From: Henriciella sp045287255
Lineage (GTDB): Bacteria; Pseudomonadota; Alphaproteobacteria; Caulobacterales; Hyphomonadaceae
Assembly (NCBI RefSeq): GCF_045287255.1
Contig: NZ_CP137142.1
Coordinates: 682,001-746,000 of the forward strand
DNA: 64,000 bases
Direction: 5' to 3'
The first letter of the stretch is position 1. Every line of letters begins with the position of its first letter. Both the position numbers and the translations under genes were made by a program. The notes beneath the pieces are model-generated. The model saw only the letters and a program-made list of their open reading frames with translations. It did not search any database and had not been told where the DNA came from. Shown here piece by piece: positions 51,588 through 59,165 of this stretch.

Positions 51588-52511
51588 ATGGGCGTTTTGG
51601 ATGGTAAGGTTGTTCTCGTAACCGGGGGCGGGAACGGGATTGGTAAGGAATGCGCGCTGCTCGCGGCGGCGAATGGTGCGAAGGTTGTCGTCAATGACCT
51701 TGGCGCGGGGCTTTCCGATGCCGGGACAGATGCTGGGGATGCGGGTCTTGCCGAGCAGGTCGCGCGTGAAATTCGCGAGGCAGGCGGTGAAGCGGTTTCT
51801 AACTCTGACAGTGTGACCGATATGGCCGCGGTTGAGGGTATGGTTGAGCAGGCCAAGGACGAGTTTGGCGGCCTGCACGGGATCATCAATCCAGCCGGTA
51901 TTTTGCGTGATGGCATGTTCCACAAAATGTCCGAAGCAGACTGGAAAGCCGTCATCGATGTGCACCTGCATGGCTCATTCAATGTGACCCGCGCAGCGGT
52001 CGAGCATTTCCGCGAGCAGGAAGATGGCAGCTTTGTTTTGTTCACCTCAACCTCTGGCCTGATCGGAAATATTGGACAGGCGAATTATGCCGCCGCCAAG
52101 ATGGGCATTGCGGGCCTTTCGCGCATCGTTGCGATGGAGGGCGCACGCAAGAATGTTCGCTCGAACATCATCGCGCCGTTTGCATGGACGCGGATGATTG
52201 CGTCTATTCCGGTCAAGGATGAAGAAGGGGCCAAGAGAGTTGAGCGAATGCGCACGGGTATGCGCGCTGATCAGGTCGCGCAATTGGCGGTGACGCTGTG
52301 TGCGGACGGGGCCAAGCATGTGAACGGGCAGATCTTCAGCGTCCGCGGCAATGAGGTTGTCCTGTTCAGCCAGCCACGGCCAGTGAAATCAGTATCCCGA
52401 ATGGAGGGATGGACGCCAGAGAGCCTGATCGAGCATGGGTTTAGCGCCATGGAGAGTGGGTTTACCGATCTCGGCGCAACAACCAGTGTGTTCCCTTATC
52501 CGCCAGTCTAG
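51588..52511 (+). CDS. Short-chain dehydrogenase/reductase (3-hydroxyacyl-CoA dehydrogenase-like)
   Basis: 307 residues. Rossmann motif TGGGNGIG at 12-19, NxAG-like NPAGILRDG, and the catalytic Tyr167 and Lys171 in QANYAAAKMG with the serine in FTSTSGLIG. The long C-terminus and VVVNDLGAG resemble the SDR part of peroxisomal multifunctional enzyme 2 (HSD17B4), that is (R)-3-hydroxyacyl-CoA dehydrogenases. AGGAG lies upstream. Might act with the acyl-CoA genes elsewhere in the window, but the distance makes this only a guess. Confidence 0.9.
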   Translation: MGVLDGKVVLVTGGGNGIGKECALLAAANGAKVVVNDLGAGLSDAGTDAGDAGLAEQVAREIREAGGEAVSNSDSVTDMAAVEGMVEQAKDEFGGLHGIINPAGILRDGMFHKMSEADWKAVIDVHLHGSFNVTRAAVEHFREQEDGSFVLFTSTSGLIGNIGQANYAAAKMGIAGLSRIVAMEGARKNVRSNIIAPFAWTRMIASIPVKDEEGAKRVERMRTGMRADQVAQLAVTLCADGAKHVNGQIFSVRGNEVVLFSQPRPVKSVSRMEGWTPESLIEHGFSAMESGFTDLGATTSVFPYPPV

Positions 52512-52520
52512 GGTAATTCC

Positions 52521-52550
52521 GGCGGCGTAGATTTTGCAGAGTACGCCGCC
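52521..52550 (+). promoter_or_regulatory. Hairpin abutting the mscS-family start codon
   Basis: Perfect 9-bp stem GGCGGCGTA (52521-52529) with TACGCCGCC (52542-52550), loop of 12 bases; the ATG of the channel gene begins at the very next base. No ribosome binding site is visible outside the stem, so the structure could restrict initiation. Confidence 0.6.
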
Positions 52551-54011
52551 ATGGAAAACGAGACCCCAACCTATCTCGCCTGTGAGACGCTCTCAGATGG
52601 GCGGCAAATCTGTCAGGAAGTTGCAGCGCCCGGTGGCATTTCTGCTGGGGGTGAGACAGCGACAGAAGCGACAGAGCAGGCCGGAAGGGGCCTGTTCAGC
52701 TTTCTAGATCCGGTTCTGGCAGACCCGTTGGGGTGGGCGCAGGCAAACCTGCTGAACCTTGATGTCCTGTTGCCGATTGCCTATCAGATCGGTGTAATTC
52801 TTGGGGTTCTGATAGTTGGCTCGATGCTGGCCAAACGCGCGCGAGGATTGGTTGTTGCCGGGGTTCAGCGCTTGCCGGAGCAGGCCCAGTCATTTCTGGG
52901 TGATTTACCAACCCGGATTGTCAGGCCAGCGCTCTGGGCTGCCGGATTGTTTATAGCGCAGGCATCAATGGCTGGTGCAGGGATGGACAGCACGATTGTC
53001 CGGATTGCCTCATCTCTATCGCTGGCTGTTCTGGCAACGTCGGTGGTTATTCCATTCCTGCCAGCATGGTTGCAGGCACCTGTGCGCTGGATCATTTGGG
53101 CTTTCGCGGCCTTCTATGCCATTGGCATCATGGGCGAGGTCTGGAGCATTCTGTCGGTAGGCCCCCCTTTCGGTGACCGGATGATCAGCCCTGTCTTTGT
53201 CGTTCAGGCGATTATCACCGTTGCGATTTTCATGTTTGCCGCCCACTGGCTGGCCAAGAAACTCAAGACCCGTGTTGATGAACTTCCGAAAGTTGAGCCT
53301 TCTATCCGTATCCTGATGGGCAATGCGGTTCAGATTGGCCTGTTCTTTGGCGCGGCGCTGCTCGCGATGGCCGGGCTTGGCATTCCGCTGTCAGGTTTGG
53401 CGGTGCTGGGCGGGGCGATCGGTGTCGGTCTCGGCTTCGGGATGCAGCAGATCGTGGCGAACTTTATCTCCGGAGTGATTCTGCTGACGGATCGTTCTAT
53501 CAAGCCAGATGATGTGATTGAGGTGGATGAGACTTACGGTGTCGTGAAGTCCCTCGGCTTGCGCTATGCCTCGGTGATTACGCGGGATGGCAAGGAACAC
53601 CTGATCCCGAATGAGCAGCTGATTACCGACAAGGTTGTGAACTGGTCCTATTCCAACAAGGAAGTGCGCGTGAAAAAGCGCCTGCGCGTGGAGTATGAAA
53701 CTGACCTGCGACAAGCGGTTGAACTGGTCGTTGCCGGAGCAGTTGAAACACCTCGTGTTCTGACAAAACCCGCCCCGGTTTGTCTCGTCATGGAATTTGG
53801 CGATGAAGCGATTGAGCTGGAAGCCCGATTTTGGATCAATGATCCGGAAAATGGTGTGTCGAATGTTTCCTCGCACGTCTTGCTAAACATCTGGGACAAG
53901 TTCACCGAGGTCGGGATCGATATTCCACTACGCCACGAAGATGTCCTGATCACGCCGGGATCGACCCTGAAAGTCGAAATGGTCAAAGCCGGCGATAAGG
54001 AAGAGACCTAG
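52551..54011 (+). CDS. MscS-family mechanosensitive channel
   Basis: 486 residues. About six transmembrane helices: three to four before residue 250, the pore helix segment GGAIGVGLGFGMQQIVANFI near 286, then a beta domain (SIKPDDVIEVDETYGVVKSL, RDGKEHLIPNEQLITDKVV) and the C-terminal alpha/beta domain. It opens under membrane tension to release solutes. The N-terminus has no signal peptide but an extended acidic segment (about 1-60). The start follows a hairpin directly. The stop shares CTAG with that of the convergent PepSY gene. Confidence 0.9.
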   Translation: MENETPTYLACETLSDGRQICQEVAAPGGISAGGETATEATEQAGRGLFSFLDPVLADPLGWAQANLLNLDVLLPIAYQIGVILGVLIVGSMLAKRARGLVVAGVQRLPEQAQSFLGDLPTRIVRPALWAAGLFIAQASMAGAGMDSTIVRIASSLSLAVLATSVVIPFLPAWLQAPVRWIIWAFAAFYAIGIMGEVWSILSVGPPFGDRMISPVFVVQAIITVAIFMFAAHWLAKKLKTRVDELPKVEPSIRILMGNAVQIGLFFGAALLAMAGLGIPLSGLAVLGGAIGVGLGFGMQQIVANFISGVILLTDRSIKPDDVIEVDETYGVVKSLGLRYASVITRDGKEHLIPNEQLITDKVVNWSYSNKEVRVKKRLRVEYETDLRQAVELVVAGAVETPRVLTKPAPVCLVMEFGDEAIELEARFWINDPENGVSNVSSHVLLNIWDKFTEVGIDIPLRHEDVLITPGSTLKVEMVKAGDKEET

Positions 54012-54727
54012 CGTAACAGGCGGCGTTTTCTGGCGCGATCAATGATCAGAACAAAACCGCTCAGCACCATGGTCAGTCCGAGGAAAGCGAACAGCTTCAT
54101 CCACCATGTATCGAAGCGATCCTCGCCGGTAATATCCATGATGTGAAAGCGCCAGAGAATATCAAAGATACGCCAGTTAGTGGTTCGCACGGCCCGCACG
54201 GCACCTGTCGTTGCATCGAAATAAATCCGCTGTTCGGTCTTCTCATCTTCAATAACCCAGGCGGGAAGATTGCCGCCATATTCCCGCGGCGCTTTATCCG
54301 TCAGGTATGTGACGGTGGCTTCGGTCCCGGGAATGCGCGCTGTCCCATCAGCATCGGCGAATCGCAGCTGCAAAGCCCGGAAAGAGATTGGATCGAGCGG
54401 AGACCAGGCTTCTCCTGTCCCTGCATCGATCATGGCGCGGGTTTCACTGGTGGAAATCAGCCAGACTGGTCTATCGAGAAAAGGTTTCAGTTCGGCATTT
54501 AGCCATTCGCCTTCAACTTTAGCTGCCGCTTCAGCGGCGCTGACCGAAACGGTCATCGTATCCAGTGAGCCATGCTCAATCTTGGGGCGCCATGGGTCGC
54601 CACGGATTACATCAATAGGATAGAGCGTGAAAAACAGACCGCTCACCGTCCAGAAAAAGAGCTGAATCCCGACAACGAGAGCAACAATCTTGTGAATGCG
54701 TGAGACACGGCGAGCAAGCAGGGACAT
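54008..54727 (-). CDS. PepSY-domain membrane protein
   Basis: 239 residues from ATG 54727, with GGAG eight bases upstream; a GTG three codons earlier is the alternative. One transmembrane helix near the N-terminus (IVALVVGIQLFFWTVSGLFF), a periplasmic PepSY-like region, and a second helix near the C-terminus (LFAFLGLTMVLSGFVLIIDR). PepSY membrane proteins accompany iron reductases and protease-inhibitory functions; this one is alone. It is divergent from the BlaI gene with about 150 bases between. Confidence 0.85.
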   Translation of the reverse strand: MSLLARRVSRIHKIVALVVGIQLFFWTVSGLFFTLYPIDVIRGDPWRPKIEHGSLDTMTVSVSAAEAAAKVEGEWLNAELKPFLDRPVWLISTSETRAMIDAGTGEAWSPLDPISFRALQLRFADADGTARIPGTEATVTYLTDKAPREYGGNLPAWVIEDEKTEQRIYFDATTGAVRAVRTTNWRIFDILWRFHIMDITGEDRFDTWWMKLFAFLGLTMVLSGFVLIIDRARKRRLLR

Positions 54728-54819
54728 TGAGAACACTCCGATTGGTCGGCTGATTTGGCTTCTATGATCCCCATAAGAGGGCGCAAACCAAATATTTCAG
54801 AAAAGTCATAAAAAAGGGA

Positions 54820-54848
54820 TTGACCACGTTTGTAGTCATCAATATGAC
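54820..54848 (+). promoter_or_regulatory. Candidate sigma-70 promoter of the BlaI-M56 operon
   Basis: TTGACC (54820-54825), 17-base spacer, TATGAC (54843-54848). Both hexamers lie within or beside the two BlaI-like operators, so repressor binding would block the polymerase. Confidence 0.5.
54821..54838. promoter_or_regulatory. BlaI/MecI-type operator, copy 1
   Basis: TGACCACGTTTGTAGTCA: an imperfect dyad of the TGACTACA/TGTAGTCA kind known from BlaI and MecI operators. A second copy is 24 bases further on. Confidence 0.6.
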
Positions 54849-54862
54849 CACATCTGTAGTCA
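54845..54862. promoter_or_regulatory. BlaI/MecI-type operator, copy 2
   Basis: TGACCACATCTGTAGTCA: matches copy 1 in all but two positions, 14 bases before the BlaI start codon. It overlaps the candidate -10 box. Confidence 0.6.
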
Positions 54863-54875
54863 AACGAGAAGTCCA

Positions 54876-55244
54876 ATGAGCCTATCTGTCTCTCCTTCCG
54901 AACTGGAAATCATGAAAGTCCTCTGGAAACGTCCGGGCACGGGTGCAAGTGAAATTGCCGAAGCGCTGGCCGACCGCAAGGACTGGAATATTCGCACAAT
55001 CAAGACGCTGCTTGCGCGTCTGGTTGAGAAGGGCGCCCTCACCACCGAGCAGGATGGTCGGCGCTATCTTTATCGGCCTGCGATTGATAAGCGCGCCTAT
55101 CAGAAGTCTGCTGCAGGGCAGTTTGTGGATCGCGTATTTGGTGGCCGCGCTGCGCCTTTGGTCGCGCACCTCGCCGATGCGCGCGGGCTGACGAATGAAG
55201 ATATCGAAGAACTCGAAGAATTGCTGGGGAGGCTGAAATCATGA
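54876..55244 (+). CDS. BlaI/MecI/CopY-family repressor
   Basis: 122 residues with a winged-helix N-terminal domain (SPSELEIMKVLWKRPGTGAS near 6-25, then RTIKTLLARLVEKGALTT) and a C-terminal dimerisation segment (EDIEELEELLGRL). BlaI-type repressors are inactivated by cleavage following signalling by a partner BlaR1-like protease. Its stop overlaps the start of exactly such a gene (M56), and two BlaI-like operators lie upstream. So a closed regulatory pair is well supported. Nothing suggests that beta-lactams are the signal. Confidence 0.94.
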   Translation: MSLSVSPSELEIMKVLWKRPGTGASEIAEALADRKDWNIRTIKTLLARLVEKGALTTEQDGRRYLYRPAIDKRAYQKSAAGQFVDRVFGGRAAPLVAHLADARGLTNEDIEELEELLGRLKS

Positions 55245-57463
55245 GCTGGATGGATTTACACCCATTTATCCGCGAAGCGGGTAACACAACACTTGCGGTT
55301 GGATTGCTTTGCTTGCTGGTTCTGCTGATCCGCAGACCTTTTGCTGAGCGCTTTGGGGCCAAGGCCGCCTATATGCTGTGGCTTGTTCCTCTGGCGCGTT
55401 TTGTTACGCCGCCTCTACCACAGAGCTGGTCGCTTTCAGGGTGGCTGGGGTTGGGACAGTCGACCTCTACGGTTAGCACAACGAATGTTGTTTCAACCAC
55501 AAGCACGACTGTGGTTGCGTCTGGTGCCTCACAACCAGCAGCGCCTGGAGCTGTCCCAGAACTTGGCGTTCTACCAGAGGCCGTTGTTACTCCGGGAATT
55601 GTTGGCGCGCCTGTAGAAACTGCGATTGTTTCAGCGCAGCCTGTAACGGAAACGGCATGGTGGATGACCGCCTTGCAGGCCAGCGGTGATTTTCTTGCTG
55701 CGAACTGGTTGGGTCTGGCGGTTCTGGTTTGGGGGCTGGGCGCTCTTGTCTGGCTTGCCCGTGGCCTGCGACGTCAGGATGTTTTCATGCGTCTGGTGCG
55801 CGAAGACTCTGAGCCAGCCCCGCAGGACATCGTGGCAAAGACGGCGCATCTTGCCAGAGAGATCGGCCTGAAGCGCGTTCCTGAAGTGCGTATGAGCCTG
55901 CTTTGCAGTGGACCCTTGGTAACAGGCCTAAAGAACCCTGTGGTTCTGCTGCCACTATGGTTCGAAGAAGACTATACGGAAAGTGAACGTCGTGACGCCC
56001 TGATCCATGAGCTTATGCACCTGAAGCGCAAAGACCTCTGGGCTTTCCAGATGGCGCGGATTGTTGTGGCAACACAATGGTTCAACCCGCTGGCTCACAT
56101 CGCCCTCATGGCGTTCCGTACCGATCAGGAAGCTGCTTGCGATGCTGATGTCCTGAAACAGAAATCTGTGTCCAAGGTCGATTATGGCCGGACACTGATC
56201 AAGGCTGCACGCCTTGCCCGTCCGTCAGATCGTCGTTTTGCGACGGCCAGTCTGACCCTTGCTCATCCTATAAAAGAAAGAATAAAACTGATGACCAAGC
56301 CTACTCCCTCACTCCGCAGTCGTTTGACTGGAACTGCCATCGCCGGTGCGATCGGTGCCGGGGCCTTGTTTGTGACCGCCTCGTCTATTTCGACCGCTCA
56401 GGAACTCAAAGGCGGTGAAGCTGAAGTCGAGAAAACATTTATCGACAATAAGAACACGATCACCATGACGCTTGATGGCAAGACGTACAGCCTGACGCTG
56501 GATCAGCTGCCACCGATGCCGCCAATGCCTGCATTGCCTGAAATGCCGGGACTTGATCTTTCAAGTTCAGAGCCAGGAAACTTCTCATTGCACATCGATA
56601 CTGATGAGATGCTGGCCAATGGCAACATGGAAGCTTTCGAGGCTGCCATGGAGGAATGGGCCGGAGAGATCGAAGCCTGGGCTGAAAGCATTGAAGGCAA
56701 CAGTGAGGTCATGGAAGTCGCCATGGAGGCCTGGGGCGAAGAGATGGAAGTCTGGGGTGAGCAGTTCGGGGCCCGTATGGAAGCGTGGGCTGAGAAAGCT
56801 GAACCCCAAATCGAGGCCTGGGCTGAGCAGATCGCTGAGAAGCATGAGCATTCCGCACGCTATGACCGTGAGGAATACGTCGAGCGGGATCCAGAAACGC
56901 GTGATATTGAGATCGGTAACTTTGATGCTATCGAAGTGTCAGGTGGAATGATCGTTTCTTATTCTCAGGAAGCCACGCCAACTGCCAAGGCTGTTCTGAC
57001 CCGCGGTGATTGGGATGAGGTTGAGATCAAAGTTAAGGATCGTACTCTATACGTCGGTCGCAACAAAGATTCACGCCGCTGGAATGGACGTGGACCACAA
57101 GTCAAAGTCTATGCTACCTCCAAGAAACTGAAGCGTGTAGAAACATCTTCCGGCGCAATTTTTGAAGGCGATGTAGTCGCCGATGCTTTCAAGGCAGATG
57201 CGTCATCTGGTTCTGTTATCACACTGTCAGGGGCCTGTAAGAGCACAGTCGTTGATGCATCATCCGGAGCGGTTATTGAGTCTGCGGCAATGCAATGTGA
57301 TAGAGCCAATATTGATGCGTCTTCGGGGGCCGTGATTAAGGTCTATGCAAGTAAAGTTGCGAAGGCTGATGCCTCTAGTGGCGCAAATGTTACCATTAGC
57401 GGCTCGCCAACCGATGTGAGCAGCGACAAATCCAGCGGCGCGGTAATCCGGATACAGAAATAG
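55241..57463 (+). CDS. M56 metalloprotease (BlaR1-type) fused to a GIN adhesin-like domain
   Basis: 740 residues, ATG overlapping the BlaI stop (ATGA). Membrane M56 module: helices at about 15-30, 37-55 and 148-172, zinc motif HELMH at 256-260 (LIHELMHLKRKDLW). A further helix lies at about 367-385 (TAIAGAIGAGALFVTASSIS). Residues about 460-545 are an amphipathic acidic segment with Trp repeated at about 7-11 residue spacing (EEWAGEIEAWAE, MEAWGEEMEVWG). The C-terminal part (about 560-740) matches the GIN/DUF2807 putative auto-transporter adhesin head domain: FDAIEVSGGMIVSY, then SSGAxxE/xx repeats ASSGAVI, ASSGSVI. BlaR1 normally carries a penicillin-binding domain there; that domain is absent. 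A good terminator follows. Confidence 0.9.
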   Translation: MSWMDLHPFIREAGNTTLAVGLLCLLVLLIRRPFAERFGAKAAYMLWLVPLARFVTPPLPQSWSLSGWLGLGQSTSTVSTTNVVSTTSTTVVASGASQPAAPGAVPELGVLPEAVVTPGIVGAPVETAIVSAQPVTETAWWMTALQASGDFLAANWLGLAVLVWGLGALVWLARGLRRQDVFMRLVREDSEPAPQDIVAKTAHLAREIGLKRVPEVRMSLLCSGPLVTGLKNPVVLLPLWFEEDYTESERRDALIHELMHLKRKDLWAFQMARIVVATQWFNPLAHIALMAFRTDQEAACDADVLKQKSVSKVDYGRTLIKAARLARPSDRRFATASLTLAHPIKERIKLMTKPTPSLRSRLTGTAIAGAIGAGALFVTASSISTAQELKGGEAEVEKTFIDNKNTITMTLDGKTYSLTLDQLPPMPPMPALPEMPGLDLSSSEPGNFSLHIDTDEMLANGNMEAFEAAMEEWAGEIEAWAESIEGNSEVMEVAMEAWGEEMEVWGEQFGARMEAWAEKAEPQIEAWAEQIAEKHEHSARYDREEYVERDPETRDIEIGNFDAIEVSGGMIVSYSQEATPTAKAVLTRGDWDEVEIKVKDRTLYVGRNKDSRRWNGRGPQVKVYATSKKLKRVETSSGAIFEGDVVADAFKADASSGSVITLSGACKSTVVDASSGAVIESAAMQCDRANIDASSGAVIKVYASKVAKADASSGANVTISGSPTDVSSDKSSGAVIRIQK

Positions 57464-57522
57464 AGACTATTTCTCCGGAGCTTCTCTCCCCCTGAACGCA
57501 TTGAGAATCCCGGAACACTCAA

Positions 57523-57554
57523 GGTCCCACAGTTTATCTGTGGGACCCTTTTTG
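57523..57554 (+). terminator. Intrinsic terminator after the M56-GIN gene
   Basis: Perfect 9-bp stem GGTCCCACA (57523-57531) with TGTGGGACC (57539-57547), 7-base loop, followed by CTTTTTG. Confidence 0.85.
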
Positions 57555-57576
57555 TCGTTTCCGGGATTTAGCGCGC

Positions 57577-58878
57577 TTAAGCGCTGCGTCCGAAAACGCG
57601 GGTGAAAATATAATCGACACGTTGGAAGTGATAGCCATCGTCAAACAGGCTTTCGAGTTTTTCATTTGAAAGCTTGGCGGTGACATCTGCATCTGCCCTG
57701 AGATGGTCAAGGAAGGCCCCTTCGCCCGCCCAGGTTTTCATCGCATTACGCTGAACCATGCGATAGCTGTCTTCACGGCTGTTTCCGGCTTCGACAAGCG
57801 CCAGCAGAACGCGCTGTGAATTGTGCAAGCCACCCATCTTGTCCATGACCGCTTGCATATTTTCGGGATAGACGAGCAGGTTCTCGATAACCCCGGCAAG
57901 GCGGTGAAGGGCGAAATCAAGGTGGATGGTCGTATCCGGGCCAATGCCGCGCTCAACGGATGAGTGCGAGATGTCCCGCTCATGCCACAGAGCGACATTT
58001 TCCATGGCCGGAACAACGGCCATCCGCACAAGGCGTGCAAGGCCCGTCAGGTTCTCTGTCAGGACCGGGTTGCGCTTATGTGGCATGGCCGATGAGCCCT
58101 TCTGGCCCTTGGAGAAAAACTCCTCAGCTTCATAAAGCTCCGTGCGCTGCAGGTGACGGATCTCAGTGGCTAGGCGTTCAATGCTCGACGCGATTACGCC
58201 GAGGGTCGCGAAATACATCGCGTGTCGGTCGCGTGGAATAACCTGTGTGGAAACAGGTTCCGGAGAGAGACCCAGCTTTTCTGAAACATATTCTTCGATG
58301 CGGGGATCGATATTGGCAAAGGTCCCGACGGCGCCTGAAATAGCGCAGGTGGCAATCTCTTCGCGGGCTGCAACCAAGCGTTTCTTGGCGCGTTGGAATT
58401 CAGCATGGAAGGTGGCGAGCTTGACCCCGAATGTGGTCGGCTCGGCATGGATGCCATGGCTGCGGCCGATTGTCGGCGTCATCTTATGTTCAAAAGCGCG
58501 TTTTTCGAGCGCGGTCAGAACGCGGTCCATCCCTTCCATCAGGATATCTGTTGCGCGAACCAGTTGAACGTTCAGGCAAGTATCCAGCACATCTGAAGAC
58601 GTCATGCCCTTATGCAAAAAGCGGGCAGGTTCACCGACATGTTCAGCCACATTGGTCAGGAAGGCGATCACATCGTGTTTGACCTCGGCTTCGATCTCAT
58701 CGATCCGGGCGACCTCGAAGGCGGCTTTCTCGCGCACGACAGCGCTGGTCCCTGCCGGGATTTGCCCGAGCGCTTCCATGGCTTCAGCGGCGAGCGTTTC
58801 GATTTCCAACCAGATGCCATACTTGCTTTCAGGCTCCCAGATTGCGGTCATGGCGGGGCGGGCATAGCGAGGGATCAT
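57577..58878 (-). CDS. purB: Adenylosuccinate lyase
   Basis: 433 residues. It acts twice in purine synthesis, removing fumarate from SAICAR and from adenylosuccinate. The fumarase/lyase superfamily signature is GSSAMPHKRNPVLTENLTG; other marks are TSSDVLDTCLNVQL and GRSHGIHAEPTTFGVKLA. Bacterial homotetramer type. The upstream gap (58879-59165) lies between it and the PG-binding repeat gene in divergent orientation. No other pur genes are near. Confidence 0.96.
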   Translation of the reverse strand: MIPRYARPAMTAIWEPESKYGIWLEIETLAAEAMEALGQIPAGTSAVVREKAAFEVARIDEIEAEVKHDVIAFLTNVAEHVGEPARFLHKGMTSSDVLDTCLNVQLVRATDILMEGMDRVLTALEKRAFEHKMTPTIGRSHGIHAEPTTFGVKLATFHAEFQRAKKRLVAAREEIATCAISGAVGTFANIDPRIEEYVSEKLGLSPEPVSTQVIPRDRHAMYFATLGVIASSIERLATEIRHLQRTELYEAEEFFSKGQKGSSAMPHKRNPVLTENLTGLARLVRMAVVPAMENVALWHERDISHSSVERGIGPDTTIHLDFALHRLAGVIENLLVYPENMQAVMDKMGGLHNSQRVLLALVEAGNSREDSYRMVQRNAMKTWAGEGAFLDHLRADADVTAKLSNEKLESLFDDGYHFQRVDYIFTRVFGRSA

Positions 58879-58961
58879 GATGGAACTTCCAGTTGGCAGG
58901 GGCGTTTTGCGGCGGCTTAACAGGGGTTTCTGTTTAGCGCAAACTTCTGGAGCTTCGATGC

Positions 58962-59120
58962 GTGTTTGTTATGCCCTGCAAGGGTGCTGATGGTCGGAGG
59001 ATGGACCGGGAAAGGCATGAAGTTGCGCGGATTATCTTGGCAAAAGGCCGGCACTTTGAGGTTATCGGCACCAAGACCGGACTGCGGGATAACCTTGTCT
59101 GCACGCTTGTGGTCGGCTAG
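58962..59120 (+). CDS. Possible small protein, 52 aa
   Basis: In the otherwise gene-free 287 bases between purB and the next gene there is a plausible small frame: GTG 58962 (GGAG at 58949-58952) or ATG 58971, ending at TAG 59118-59120. It codes for MPCKGADGRRMDRERHEVAR then IILAKGRHFEVIGTKTGL and a short hydrophobic end. The middle resembles a helix-turn-helix of the resolvase/sigma type (alanine-rich helix, glycine turn, TGL). No family identified; it may be spurious. Confidence 0.35.
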   Translation: MFVMPCKGADGRRMDRERHEVARIILAKGRHFEVIGTKTGLRDNLVCTLVVG

Positions 59121-59165
59121 CCCGTGAGCGCGTGATTCTATCACGCCAAACAAAGGGGAAGTAAT

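Noticed and set aside
54876..57463. Classical BlaI/BlaR1 beta-lactam induction system
   Set aside because: The penicillin-binding sensor domain is missing and there is no beta-lactamase gene next to it.
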